Positions 50,188 to 59,725 of a DNA stretch of 64,000 nt are shown here, piece by piece. Position 1 is the stretch's first letter. Each line of letters begins with the position of its first letter. The stretch covers positions 1 through 64,000 of the forward strand of contig JAQBOZ010000021.1 of the NCBI GenBank assembly GCA_028287785.1, in the 5' to 3' direction. The position numbers were made by a program, and so were the translations under genes. This stretch comes from Chlorobiota bacterium (GTDB lineage Bacteria > Bacteroidota > Ignavibacteria > OLB7). Below the pieces are notes generated by a model, which was not told the DNA's origin, ran no database searches, and saw nothing but the letters and a program-made list of their open reading frames with translations.

Positions 50188-50221
50188 CGGGCATTGAAAC
50201 GGCTTGACGTTCCAATGCCCG
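50188..50221. terminator. Bidirectional terminator between the Ycf48-like gene and ppa
   Basis: CGGGCATTG pairs perfectly with CAATGCCCG, and the inner AACG pairs with CGTT, making about 13 bp with one mismatch around a 6-nt loop. It lies between convergent genes and is well placed to stop both. Confidence 0.65.
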
Positions 50222-50247
50222 TGACGTATTTCATCGGCAACCGGAAC

Positions 50248-50808
50248 CTACTCGCCCGCTGCCCCGGCCTTCGAGTCGCGGTAGCGCGCGATCGATTCGG
50301 TGATGATCCTATGGGCGTAGCCAACATCCTCCCATCCCTGGAACTGCGTCTGCTTCCCCTCCAGATCCTTGTAGACCGAGTAGAAATACTCGATCTCGAT
50401 CAACGTATGCGGCTTCATGTCGTCGAGCGAGAAATAATGATGATAGCGCATGTCGTTGATCGCCACGGCAATCACCTTGTCATCGAGCATGCCTCCATCC
50501 ACCATTTTCATCACGCCGATCGGACGAACGTCGATCAGGCAGCCGGTAAAGGTTGGCTCATCGATCAGCACGAGGATATCGAGGGGATCGCCATCGATAT
50601 AGAGGGTGTTCGGCACAAAGCCGTAGGCCGTGGGATAGTGCATCGGAGATGCAAGGACGCGGTCCAGCTTGAAGCAGTTGTACTCGATGCAGTATTCGTA
50701 CTTGCTTCTGGAACCGCGAGGGATCTCGATGATCGCGTTCAGCTTCTCCGGGGCGTTGGGGCCGGCGGGAAGGTCGATATAGCTGACATTGGGGTTGATA
50801 CTCTGCAA
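50248..50808 (-). CDS. ppa: Inorganic pyrophosphatase
   Basis: This is a soluble family I pyrophosphatase (186 residues) that hydrolyses pyrophosphate and pulls biosynthetic reactions forward. The motifs are AIIEIPRGSRSKYEY (about 25-39), YPTAYGFVPNTLYIDGDPLD (about 58-77), PIGVMKMVDGG and FYSVYKDLEGKQTQFQGWED, with the metal-binding aspartates in DGDPLD and in VDGGMLDDK. It is the last gene of a minus-strand run that also holds the 2Fe-2S protein, an unknown protein and a lipoprotein; the 77 bp gap before it may contain its own promoter. Confidence 0.95.
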   Translation of the reverse strand: MQSINPNVSYIDLPAGPNAPEKLNAIIEIPRGSRSKYEYCIEYNCFKLDRVLASPMHYPTAYGFVPNTLYIDGDPLDILVLIDEPTFTGCLIDVRPIGVMKMVDGGMLDDKVIAVAINDMRYHHYFSLDDMKPHTLIEIEYFYSVYKDLEGKQTQFQGWEDVGYAHRIITESIARYRDSKAGAAGE

Positions 50809-50885
50809 AACTTGTGTCTACCGAAAATGAATAAAAAATGCCCGGAATATTTCCACGCGCCGGCCCGGCATCGGAACGCCGGCCA

Positions 50886-51251
50886 TCACGCTCCGTCCGG
50901 TTCGCCCGGCCCGAACGTCAACGAATCGGGCGTGTAGCGACGGTCGGCTATCAGGAGCCGCTCCACCGGGACATCGCCGATGAAATGCGATTCGATGATC
51001 TCATCAACATCGTCAACAGTCAGGCCACCGTACCAGACGCAGTCGGGATAGACAACCGCGGAAACGCCGTACTGGCAGGCGTCCAGGCAGCCGGCGGCGT
51101 TGGCGCGGATGGTCCCCTTCAGGCCACGTTCCTTCAATGCCGCCTTGAATCGCGCCCGCACGTCCGCTCCCCCTTTCCGGCCGCAGCAGCCGCGGGGATC
51201 TTCGGGGTCGCGCATGTTCTCGCAGATAAAGATGTGTCGCTGATATCGCAT
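50886..51251 (-). CDS. Thioredoxin-like [2Fe-2S] ferredoxin
   Basis: The 121-residue protein matches the small (2Fe-2S) ferredoxin family with a thioredoxin-like fold (related to the NuoE C-terminal domain). The start HIFICENMRDPEDPRGCCGR supplies Cys residues at about 10, 22 and 23, and the second half NAAGCLDACQYGVSAVVYPD, VWYGGLTVDDVDEIIESH supplies the other ligands. Such proteins are cytoplasmic; physiological partners are not well known. It lies 43 bp downstream of a 105-residue unknown protein and precedes ppa. Confidence 0.9.
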   Translation of the reverse strand: MRYQRHIFICENMRDPEDPRGCCGRKGGADVRARFKAALKERGLKGTIRANAAGCLDACQYGVSAVVYPDCVWYGGLTVDDVDEIIESHFIGDVPVERLLIADRRYTPDSLTFGPGEPDGA

Positions 51252-51294
51252 GATCGTTCAAGAGTATTGATGTCGGCGGGGCATCCCCCCGCGC

Positions 51295-51612
51295 TCACTT
51301 GTGGCAGGCCTGCCCGTCGGCCATGAAGAGGAGATCCCCCTGCATGGTTCCCTTCTCGCCGAAGCGATCGGTCATCCTGTACTCGAAATCCCTGGTCATG
51401 TTATAGAGCCCGATCTTCTCATAATCCGGCGAATAGTAATGGATCTGGTCGGCGATCAGCGGCAGCGCCCGCTCCACGATATCATCCACCATGATCGTGG
51501 CCCTGACGATCTCGCCGCTGAAGCCCTTGCAGACCATCACATCGATCGTGTCGCCGGTGATCGGAACCCTCATCCGAGGGAGCGAGTCATAGCCTGTTGA
51601 TGCATCTTCCAT
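51295..51612 (-). CDS. Conserved-looking unknown protein, 105 residues
   Basis: I do not recognise this protein. It has no signal peptide or membrane helix. It contains two cysteines (VMVCKGFSGEI and the extreme C-terminus DGQACHK) and a helical/beta mixture with IVERALPLIADQIHYYSPDY and MTRDFEYRMTDRFGEKG. The frame is well bounded, 31 bp after the lipoprotein gene and 43 bp before the [2Fe-2S] ferredoxin gene on the same strand, so it is likely a real member of that operon. A link to iron-sulfur or redox chemistry is possible from context only. Confidence 0.7.
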   Translation of the reverse strand: MEDASTGYDSLPRMRVPITGDTIDVMVCKGFSGEIVRATIMVDDIVERALPLIADQIHYYSPDYEKIGLYNMTRDFEYRMTDRFGEKGTMQGDLLFMADGQACHK

Positions 51613-51643
51613 GAGGTCATCTCACCCTTATTGAGCCAGTGCG

Positions 51644-52774
51644 TTACTTTGTCCCGGAGCTTGCGCGCCGCTCCAGCTCCGCGGCGTACTCATTGCGGAG
51701 CCGGTCCGCCTCGCGCGGGTAGAGCTTTTCGGCCAGATCGATCCATGTCACCACGAAATCCCTCCGCGCCGTCGATGTCTGAAAAGCGGATGTGGCGATG
51801 ACCGTATCGGCATGGTCCACGAGCGAATCGGTGTTTGCCGATGTGATGCTCCGCAGTTCCAGCCGAAGCCCGACCTGATCGCCCGGCAGCGGCGTGACGA
51901 TCCCGGTCAGGAATCGATCGATGCCGATGTTGAAGAGCGCCCGGCGCTCCAGCCCCGCCATCGGCGCGTAATCCTCAACGGCCAGGATATTGACGGTACG
52001 GAAGATCTCGCGCCGCGATTCGTAATCCAGCGCCACCAGCTCCGGCACGTTGATCCGCGCATATTCCCCAAGCGCCTTCACCCCCTCGGAGGCCATATCC
52101 TGACGCTCCGTCGCAATCCGCCCGAGCTTCGGGTCCTTCGCGATCACCAGCCCGGACACCACCAGCGGCTCCGTGACAACGGGCATCGCCTCGTTGTGCG
52201 CCACGCCGAAATATTTATAGAGCGATTTCCTGACGGCATCGTAGAGAGCCGGTCCCAGAAACATGGTCCCGGCGGTATCGCGATAGCGGATCATGCTGAA
52301 GGAGATATCGCGGAAGATGGCCCGGCCGCTGGCGGGATCGACAATGCGCAGCTCGACGGCCAGCACATTGCTGAAGCGGGCGGCGCGCGTGAAGACGACG
52401 CCGTCCACGTTCAATCGCTTCGCCAGCTCCTCGATCGGAACCCCCTTCTTTCCCTCCGCGACCGCGGCGTCGGCCAGCGAGTCGCGGAAGTTGATGGTAA
52501 CGTATCCGGCCGACGGGATGGAATCGATCGTCTGGCGGATCGCCTGATCGACGAAGAACGGCGTGATGATGGCGGCGCTGTCGCGGGCCTCGGAACCGCC
52601 CAGCACAAGCCGGCGCGGGCGGGCAACGGCCGCCTGACTGGAAGCGGGCCGGAGCGTATCGGAGGTGCGCCCGCCGTCGTTCGATCCGGTGGCGCACGAG
52701 CAGAGCGCCACAAGAAGGATTGTCACGATGATTCCGAAGAGGATACGATAGAGCATTGCCGTCGATATCTTCAT
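51644..52774 (-). CDS. Unknown lipoprotein, possible CsgG/LpoB-like fold
   Basis: From the ATG at 52774 (376 residues) the protein has a lipoprotein signal (ILFGIIVTILLVALCSC, with the cysteine followed by ATGS). The centre has AGYVTINFRDSLADAAVAEG, then VPIEELAKRLNVDGVVFTRA, LAVELRIVDPASGRAIFRDI, an arrangement reminiscent of CsgG/TolB-N/LpoB domains that bind periplasmic partners. The C-terminal half is without a recognisable family. It is probably the first gene of the run with the 105-residue protein and the [2Fe-2S] ferredoxin gene. An upstream start would add 53 unlikely residues. The CsgG resemblance is weak inference. Confidence 0.7.
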   Translation of the reverse strand: MKISTAMLYRILFGIIVTILLVALCSCATGSNDGGRTSDTLRPASSQAAVARPRRLVLGGSEARDSAAIITPFFVDQAIRQTIDSIPSAGYVTINFRDSLADAAVAEGKKGVPIEELAKRLNVDGVVFTRAARFSNVLAVELRIVDPASGRAIFRDISFSMIRYRDTAGTMFLGPALYDAVRKSLYKYFGVAHNEAMPVVTEPLVVSGLVIAKDPKLGRIATERQDMASEGVKALGEYARINVPELVALDYESRREIFRTVNILAVEDYAPMAGLERRALFNIGIDRFLTGIVTPLPGDQVGLRLELRSITSANTDSLVDHADTVIATSAFQTSTARRDFVVTWIDLAEKLYPREADRLRNEYAAELERRASSGTK

Positions 52775-52990
52775 GAAACGCGCGATGCGCCGCGCGCGGA
52801 TTGCCGGTCGAAAAGCGAGGCCAGACGATGGGGGCCACCGGCCTCCGGTATCAGCGGAATAAAATACGATGAAGGCCCGGCGCGCGATGTATTTTTCTAC
52901 TACGGACGGCCGCTCCCCGCCCGCCGCGGCCACGAACCGGAATTCATCTTCTTTTTCCGATTTCCGGATACGCCGTCGCCGCCCAAACCG

Positions 52991-52998
52991 TACTTTTG
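52991..52998 (+). promoter_or_regulatory. FCB-type -7 box for the glycosyltransferase at 53056
   Basis: TACTTTTG matches TAnnTTTG and lies 57 bp before the ATG. The upstream -33 region has no clear TTTG. Confidence 0.5.
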
Positions 52999-53055
52999 CA
53001 GCCGGAGCGGAACGGACACCCTTGTTTTGAACGAAGATTATTTACCGATACCCCG

Positions 53056-54189
53056 ATGCGCGTTGCAACGGTATGTTTTTCCAGAACTGTCGGAGGTCTT
53101 GAGCTGGCGACGCTGCGGCGTGGCGCCGAGCTGCGCGAGCGGGGACATCATGTGATATCGGTGCTGCCGGACGCCCCCGATCTGATCGCCAGGGCCGAGG
53201 CCCTTGGGCTTCCCGTGGACAGAATCGCCCCCACGCTCCCCTATCTCGATCTCCCGGCAGCGCGCAAGCTGAACATCGTCCTCCAGCGCGAGGAGATCGA
53301 GCTGATTCTCGTGGCGCGCACGCGCGATCTCTCCACCGCGATGATCGCCGCCGGACGCGATATCGCCGTGGTCCTCTACCAGCAGATGCAGTCCGGCCTG
53401 GACAAGCACGACTGGTTCCACAACAAGGTCTTTCGCCGACTGGATGGCTGCGTGGCAATCACCCGCCGCGGTCGCGATGAGCTGGCCGCCAACACCGTCA
53501 TCGCCCCCGAAACCATCAGCGTGATACCGTACGGCATCGACACGGCCCGGTTCTCCCCCGACGCCATCGACCGCCGGGAGGCACGGTCCCGGTTATCGGT
53601 GGCCGCCACCGGCTTTACCGTGGGAATCGTCGGCGGGTTCAATCCGGGAAAGGGGCAGCGGGAATTTCTGCGGGCGCTGGGAATAGCGGCGAAGCGCGAG
53701 CCGGAACTATCGGGGACGCTCAACGCTCTGCTCATCGGCGAGCGGCCGGGAGATTCCAGCGAGTATATCGCCGAACTGCATGCGCTCCGCGACGCGCTTC
53801 CATTTGCCGAGCGGGTTCAGCTTCTCCCCTTTGCGGACGACCCGCGTTTCGCCTACGGCGCGCTCGATCTGTTTGTCCTGGCATCCCATTCGGAGACCTT
53901 CGGCATGGTGCTTCAGGAGGCGATGGCGATGTGCGTCCCGGTTATCGCCACAAACGCCGGCGGCGTGCCGGAGATCGTGATCGATGGGGAGACGGGGCTT
54001 CTCGTGGAGCCGGCAAATGCCGAGGCGATCGCCGAAGGGATCGTCAGGCTCTATCGCAACCCGGAGCTTCGCGCGACGCTTGCGGAACGGGCGCGGCGCT
54101 TCATCGTGGAGACTTATGATTCCGAGCGGCAGTATACGGCATTCGAGAAGGCGCTGGCGGATGCCCTCGAAAGGCGGAGGAATGGGTAG
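53056..54189 (+). CDS. Glycosyltransferase family 4 protein
   Basis: The 377-residue protein is a GT4 enzyme. It opens MRVATVCFSRTVGGLELATL and in the second half has GFTVGIVGGFNPGKGQREFL (about 193-212) and the sugar-nucleotide site ASHSETFGMVLQEAMAMCVP with the E-x7-E motif (about 276-295), followed by NAGGVPEIVIDGETGLLVEP. It probably transfers a sugar to a lipid or surface polysaccharide. The ATG at 53056 is used because a longer frame from 52996 overlaps the promoter box. It is convergent with the very large T9SS gene, with a terminator between. Confidence 0.92.
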   Translation: MRVATVCFSRTVGGLELATLRRGAELRERGHHVISVLPDAPDLIARAEALGLPVDRIAPTLPYLDLPAARKLNIVLQREEIELILVARTRDLSTAMIAAGRDIAVVLYQQMQSGLDKHDWFHNKVFRRLDGCVAITRRGRDELAANTVIAPETISVIPYGIDTARFSPDAIDRREARSRLSVAATGFTVGIVGGFNPGKGQREFLRALGIAAKREPELSGTLNALLIGERPGDSSEYIAELHALRDALPFAERVQLLPFADDPRFAYGALDLFVLASHSETFGMVLQEAMAMCVPVIATNAGGVPEIVIDGETGLLVEPANAEAIAEGIVRLYRNPELRATLAERARRFIVETYDSERQYTAFEKALADALERRRNG

Positions 54190-54228
54190 ATATCCCCCAA
54201 TGCTGAAACATTGCGCCCGAAAACAACA

Positions 54229-54260
54229 GCGCCCCCTCCGATATGATTCGAAGGGGGCGC
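54229..54260. terminator. Bidirectional terminator between GT4 and the large T9SS gene
   Basis: A 9-bp perfect stem GCGCCCCCT/AGGGGGCGC closes a 14-nt loop whose ends (TCG/CGA) also pair, followed on the plus strand by ATTCTT. Confidence 0.7.
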
Positions 54261-54285
54261 ATTCTTATGGCGACGAGCCGGTGAT

Positions 54286-57200
54286 TTACCGGACGATCAC
54301 CAGTTTCTCCACCATGCGATTCCCGCCATAGCGGCACTCGACCAGATAGGCGCCCGGCAGAAGCGCCCGGCAATCGATATCCAGCACGTATCGGCCCGCC
54401 TCGGTCATTGTTGTCTCGATGGGCTGCGCGACACGCCGTCCGCCGCCGTCGTAAATCGTCATCGAGACATCCTCGCGATCCGGGATCGAGAAGAAGATCT
54501 CGGCATGATCCGACACCGGGTTGGGCTGCAACGACATCCGGCCAAGCTCGCCGGTCACCCTGTCGATGCGGCGGAGCCGCGGAAGGATCGGGCCATCGAC
54601 CATGCTTCCAACTTCAACCGTCGGAAAGCGTGACACTCCGGTTACCGTAACTGTCGGAAGCGTATTCACGGGCTGAATTCGCATACGGACATAATAGGTT
54701 CCGGAGATAAGATCATACGTCTTCGATACGGTGGTATCGTTGAAGATCGCCACCGATGTCAGCCGGAATGAATCCAACTGGCCTTTCACCGAACCGCTGG
54801 CCGAATCGACCAGTTCGGCAATGACATCGACGGGATAGGGGGCGTATGTGGCCGAATCCCCGTAGAGAGCTTCGAACAACTGGCAACCGATCGTCGTCGA
54901 ATCGTGAGCATGGAAATATCCGGTTCTCATCAACGACCGGACCTGCGGAAGGCTGTCGACGAACCTGACGGAATCCGGGTAGGAGATCATCGCCACGCCC
55001 CCCGCCGCATCATCGTCCGCAAACCACACATCGTGCAGTCGCAGGCTGACCCCGGTACGAAGGGAGTCATTGATCCGCAGGTTTGTCTGCCGTCCAACCG
55101 CCGTATACCCCGTCGGTCGCGTCTTCGCGAAGAACTGCCGGGAGGTGGTGAGCGGCGGGAACGATGCGGTTGTCGTCTCATACAGAGCTACTTCGCGCAA
55201 CGGCTGACGCACAGGGGAGGCGGCGCCATTCGGATGCCATCCGCCGACGGAATAGTTATAAACCGTGGCGGCCTCGTGAATGGCGTAGTGCTGGATTGCC
55301 TGCCGCATTCCATGCGATCCCGTCTTGGACATCACCAGCCCGAAATGAATCAGAGCATCCTGATGCGCCAGCGCCGTATCCCGCTCGTTGAGGGATGACG
55401 TGTTGGGATAGACGTACTCGCTTACCAGGCCGGAAGCAGTCATCGGGCCCTCCACCAGAAGCTTGTTGTCGGTCCACTGGCTGGTGGCGCCGGGCATGAT
55501 CGTATTCAGGCTGCTGAAATGAACCCAGGTCCGCATTGCATGAAAGCCAAAGAAGCTTATGTTCTCGATGCTCTCCCACGTAATCCCCTCATGCAGCTCA
55601 TGCCAGACATCCTGCGTTGCATCCAGGGAGGGGTGAACGTTCATCTTATCCTCCCCCTGGCTGATCACACGCTGGTTGAAGACGCCAACCTGATCGGTCC
55701 CCGCAATAACCTTGTGAAGCAGCCGGCCATACTGAATTTCAGTGCGACTGGCCCCGACAATCATCCGCTGCCATGCAATGCCGATATTCGAATCATTGAC
55801 GACATGGGCGAATGCCGGCATGGTCGGGGCGGTCGAGAATCCGGCGGGCTGCGTGCCGGCCAGCGCAACGTTCGTGATCGGCGTATAAAGCACGCCGGTA
55901 GCCGAGGGCTGCCACCAGTTGGCTCCTCCTCCCAGACGCCGCAGCCGTGAGCGGATGCCCAATGCGGAATCCGCCCAGGCGATCATGTCGCCTCCAAACA
56001 GGCGGCTGACCACCGGCATTGCCCAGAGCGTATCGATCGATCCGGCAACCCGCGCCACGGTTTCAGGCCCCTGTGCAACCCCGACCGTAGTGCCGCTGGA
56101 TACGATGTTCCGCAGATAGACATTTCGAGCGGTTGGCCCGCCATAGCCGGACCAGACCACGGTTGCCACCGTGTCCGTTTTGGAGGAATTGGTACGCAGG
56201 CGGACGGTGATCGAAGGAAACCTCTGCTGAATCGACAGCGAATCGACGAACGTCGTATCCGACAGGAGATATTCGGTGGGCTCCCAGCGAATTCCGCCGA
56301 TGGTATCATACATCGGCTCGGAGCGCCGGTAGAAAACCTCCTCATCGTTGCTGGAGGTTTGCTTTTTGACCCCTATGGGACCCTGAAGCGGCCTCAGGAA
56401 ATTAACACGCTTGTAATAGCAGGCATGATACCGCCGGCCGTCGAAAACGATTTTTCTCTGGCTGCTGAAACGGATATCCCCGCCGGTAAACTCGTTGGTT
56501 GACGGAGCATAGGTAATACGAAGCAGAGAACCACCGCCCGGACGAAGCGTAAGCGCAACAACACTGTCGCCATTGAGAATGGTATCGAGCGTATGGCGCG
56601 CCACTCCGGTCCACGGCAGCGGCGTAACATCCGGCTGGATTTCCGTTACGCGAACGAAATTATAGTGACCGCCATCCGGGTGAGTCAGATTGAGCTTGAG
56701 ATTGATCGTCCGCGTCTCGGCGAGGCTGTCCATAAGATGTCCCAGCGCCGTGGTGGAATCGACATCCGTTGGCCGCTCGAACGTCCGGCGATTGACAACA
56801 AACACGTAATTGGTATCGAGCATATGATCGCTGCTGTCAGCACCATGATGCCTGTCGAAAAAGCCCAGCTCGACGAATGTGAATTGCGCCGGGTCCTGCT
56901 TTCCGAATCGATCCTGAGCGGTGACGGCCGTCACGATATCGTTGGATGGCAACAGACGCGCGGGATACTGCGGCGGACCGCTGAAAGTGGGCTGTGCAAC
57001 GGTGGTATGGATCGAGTAACCCTCACGCCAGCGCAGCTTCATGATTTCCGGGCCGATCCGGGTGAGCCATGAATCAATGTTTCGGATCTCACGCATGCGT
57101 ACCCCGAAGCCGATATAGAAATCAGGGATAGTAATGGCGGCGGGTCCCGGCGGAGTAAGTATCAGTGGCAAGGCGCGATCCATGGAATCGCTGAGGTGGA

Positions 57201-59259
57201 CTCCCATAAAACCGAAATCATTATCCCAATTGTAGAGCTGCGCGGTGGGAGCACTTGGCAGATGCAGGCTTGCAGATGCAGGCGCAAAATTTGTCGGCGC
57301 AAACCCCGCAAATGAATAATGCACTCCGGAAACTCCGTAGCAAAGCCCGAGAGAAACATTCGTGCGTATCTCGGCCGCATCCGGGAGATGGACAATTCCG
57401 GTATCAAGACGAGCATACGAAGGATTGGCCTCATCGGTCACCCAGTGAAGCGCGCCCGAGATATGCACGCCGGGCCACTGAATCAGCCTGCGCCCAGTGC
57501 GCCGCCCCGCCCATGCCGCATGGCCGAGTTTATTGACCATCCAGGCATACTCCACGTCCTTGAGCGAATCGCGCGTATAAAACCCGAGCGACCAGTACTG
57601 CTCGGCCTTCGAATAAAGTTCGATGCTGTCGCGCGCGGCGCTTGGATTATTGGGATCGAGAGCCAGCTCCAGAATGCCGAACCGCCCACCGTTATGCTGC
57701 CTGATGGTGGGAACATTCCAGACATATGCGGGAAGCGGATATCGATCGCTCACGGAATAAGCAAACTTGTAACCATACGATGGGTATGTCTCCACGCCGA
57801 TCTCGTTTGCGCTGGACATGTAGGGATCATCTCCCGAAAAGGCCCGCCATGCCCGCGTTCCACGCACCGCGCTGTCATGGGCGGCCGATCCGTACTGCTC
57901 GGGATACCGGCGGTAAATGAGCGAGTCCAGGTAATTATAGCCGGCGACCCTTGTATTCCCCGATTCATCACCCGTGTAAAAGCGGGTAACCTTTCCGGTT
58001 CTCGTATTGTCGGTGCCGCTGGGCCCCTTCATGACACGATCGACTTCGTCCACAATAGTCTGCCGCTCGGTAGCACCATCGCCATTGCGGGCAAAAAGGA
58101 GATGCGACATCTCATCCTCCAACGCAATGCTCCTGAGCGCGACCTTCTCGGTGCCGACCCATCGGACGCGCATATCCATCCGATGCGCGCTGTTTTCATC
58201 GCAGAACGGGCCGTACGATCCGCTTACAGGATCTTGAAAAAGATCGACTTTATAGGATAGCACCCTGTATTTATTATAATCCGGGACGATATCCACGGGA
58301 GCAAGATCGCTCTTGGTAACGAGAATCGTTTTGTAGAGAAATTCCCGATCGTTGGTGTTATCAGCGGTGGCCGGCGCGGAAGATGATTTATATTTGGTTC
58401 CCTTGGGGACCTCGGTATAGATATCGATTGCGAGTACGGGATCACTATTACTGGCACCGCCACCTCCGCCACTTACCGGATCGAACAAATGCGCGTTGAG
58501 TACCATATAAAGATTACGATGGTTACCATAATCCAGATCATTCCTGTCATACATTGCGCTCGAATTCTCCGCGCTGTCAAGATAAGCGGATCCCTTTACG
58601 AAATATCGATAGAGATGTACGGTCGGATCATATCCAAATACAATGCGCTTCGCGACGGTGTCGTTTGCCGTCGTGTTCGAGCTTGAATACACCATCTCCG
58701 TGGCCTGATGACCATAGATATCACTCATGGCGGAAGACGGATTATAGCTCTTGACACCCATCCCCGAGTCGATCGTCTTGAACCTGCATTGCCAATAATA
58801 GGATTGCACGGTATCCCAGGGAAAGAAGACAACCTGGCGCGCAAAGCCGGCAAGATTGTTCAGGCCATAGCACGCAATGACACGCTGATCCCATACACCG
58901 CCGCCACTACGACCGTTCGCGGCATCGATAAGTGAGTCCATAGCATGGTATACAGGTGATTCCCGCCATTCCACGATTTTAATATTCATGGTGTTGAGGA
59001 ACGACCACAAATGACTCCAGTTATAGTCATCCGACCTGACCCCCCAATAGGAGCCGATCCAGAATTCACCGGGGTTGACACCGTATATCTCACGAACGGA
59101 CACGGCGGTATCCGGTACGGGCTGATGCATGACAAACTGGTCGGCATCAATATATTGTGCCTGCGACGTATCACAGGTCGCAAGCATGAAAATAATCCCA
59201 CAGATCAGAGCAAGCAGTAGCTTGGGCCATCGTAATAATGGCCTTCGAGTTCCAGACAT
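54286..59259 (-). CDS. Very large secreted protein with T9SS sorting domain
   Basis: The protein has 1657 residues from the ATG at 59259, beginning with a signal peptide (PKLLLALICGIIFMLATCDT, then SQAQ). It ends in a clear T9SS type A domain (LQPNPVSDHAEIFFSIPDRE, LLPGAYLVECRYGGNRMVEK). I do not recognise the body. Around residues 625-650, DAAEIRTNVSLGLCYGVSGV resembles the strand-helix pattern of TIM-barrel glycoside-hydrolase-like proteins, and LTLRPGGGSLLRITYAP (about 910) resembles the end of a beta-sandwich that follows such barrels. A glycoside-hydrolase-related role is therefore possible but not shown. Its G+C is visibly lower than the neighbours, mostly toward the 5' half. Three direct repeats lie just upstream. 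Confidence 0.85.
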   Translation of the reverse strand: MSGTRRPLLRWPKLLLALICGIIFMLATCDTSQAQYIDADQFVMHQPVPDTAVSVREIYGVNPGEFWIGSYWGVRSDDYNWSHLWSFLNTMNIKIVEWRESPVYHAMDSLIDAANGRSGGGVWDQRVIACYGLNNLAGFARQVVFFPWDTVQSYYWQCRFKTIDSGMGVKSYNPSSAMSDIYGHQATEMVYSSSNTTANDTVAKRIVFGYDPTVHLYRYFVKGSAYLDSAENSSAMYDRNDLDYGNHRNLYMVLNAHLFDPVSGGGGGASNSDPVLAIDIYTEVPKGTKYKSSSAPATADNTNDREFLYKTILVTKSDLAPVDIVPDYNKYRVLSYKVDLFQDPVSGSYGPFCDENSAHRMDMRVRWVGTEKVALRSIALEDEMSHLLFARNGDGATERQTIVDEVDRVMKGPSGTDNTRTGKVTRFYTGDESGNTRVAGYNYLDSLIYRRYPEQYGSAAHDSAVRGTRAWRAFSGDDPYMSSANEIGVETYPSYGYKFAYSVSDRYPLPAYVWNVPTIRQHNGGRFGILELALDPNNPSAARDSIELYSKAEQYWSLGFYTRDSLKDVEYAWMVNKLGHAAWAGRRTGRRLIQWPGVHISGALHWVTDEANPSYARLDTGIVHLPDAAEIRTNVSLGLCYGVSGVHYSFAGFAPTNFAPASASLHLPSAPTAQLYNWDNDFGFMGVHLSDSMDRALPLILTPPGPAAITIPDFYIGFGVRMREIRNIDSWLTRIGPEIMKLRWREGYSIHTTVAQPTFSGPPQYPARLLPSNDIVTAVTAQDRFGKQDPAQFTFVELGFFDRHHGADSSDHMLDTNYVFVVNRRTFERPTDVDSTTALGHLMDSLAETRTINLKLNLTHPDGGHYNFVRVTEIQPDVTPLPWTGVARHTLDTILNGDSVVALTLRPGGGSLLRITYAPSTNEFTGGDIRFSSQRKIVFDGRRYHACYYKRVNFLRPLQGPIGVKKQTSSNDEEVFYRRSEPMYDTIGGIRWEPTEYLLSDTTFVDSLSIQQRFPSITVRLRTNSSKTDTVATVVWSGYGGPTARNVYLRNIVSSGTTVGVAQGPETVARVAGSIDTLWAMPVVSRLFGGDMIAWADSALGIRSRLRRLGGGANWWQPSATGVLYTPITNVALAGTQPAGFSTAPTMPAFAHVVNDSNIGIAWQRMIVGASRTEIQYGRLLHKVIAGTDQVGVFNQRVISQGEDKMNVHPSLDATQDVWHELHEGITWESIENISFFGFHAMRTWVHFSSLNTIMPGATSQWTDNKLLVEGPMTASGLVSEYVYPNTSSLNERDTALAHQDALIHFGLVMSKTGSHGMRQAIQHYAIHEAATVYNYSVGGWHPNGAASPVRQPLREVALYETTTASFPPLTTSRQFFAKTRPTGYTAVGRQTNLRINDSLRTGVSLRLHDVWFADDDAAGGVAMISYPDSVRFVDSLPQVRSLMRTGYFHAHDSTTIGCQLFEALYGDSATYAPYPVDVIAELVDSASGSVKGQLDSFRLTSVAIFNDTTVSKTYDLISGTYYVRMRIQPVNTLPTVTVTGVSRFPTVEVGSMVDGPILPRLRRIDRVTGELGRMSLQPNPVSDHAEIFFSIPDREDVSMTIYDGGGRRVAQPIETTMTEAGRYVLDIDCRALLPGAYLVECRYGGNRMVEKLVIVR

Positions 59260-59275
59260 TGTAATTATCCCTTGA

Positions 59276-59349
59276 TTAACGTTGATCCCAGAATACAATT
59301 AACGTGGATGTATTCCAGTATATAGTTGACGTTGATCTATTCCAGATAT
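59276..59349 (-). promoter_or_regulatory. Three direct repeats upstream of the large T9SS gene
   Basis: TTAACGTTGAT (59276), TTAACGTGGAT (59299) and TTGACGTTGAT (59326) begin imperfect 23-27 bp units that also share ATTCCAG-type 3' parts. They lie 17-90 bp before the ATG at 59259, where a promoter or operator would be expected. Confidence 0.65.
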
Positions 59350-59527
59350 TTTCCCGATATCCCGGTTTACTTCAATCTCTCACGATGATTGCGCGAAGCT
59401 GATTTTCGATTGACTGCATGAAAAATCAGTACATCATAATAATCAGCCCATCTCACAAAGGATTAATAGCGACGCTACGGCATTTTCACGTAGCATCACT
59501 ATGCTGAATAATCATCGATCGAGACGA

Positions 59528-59725
59528 TCCCTTCATTACTCCTCAAGCTCCGTGGGAGCGCGCCGGTTGTAGTACCGATGCTCCCATTTCCTACGCAAGC
59601 TCCAGAGGAGCGAACCATCCCAGCCTTTATGAAGCACTGTACGCTCCGCTGGAGCTTGAGATCATCCAAGTGGCGATGCTGCAACCGGTTCGCCCTGATG
59701 GGGCTGAAACGGTAGATGCCGGATG
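59528..59725. repeat. Dispersed ~200 bp hairpin element, copy 2
   Basis: This matches 19458-19659 in the same orientation. The three hairpins are perfect here: GCTCC-GTG-GGAGC (59547-59559), GCTCC-AGA-GGAGC (59599-59611) and GCTCC-GCT-GGAGC (59643-59655). The enclosing arms are CCGGTTGTAGTA (59563-59574) and TGCTGCAACCGG (59677-59688). Confidence 0.85.
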
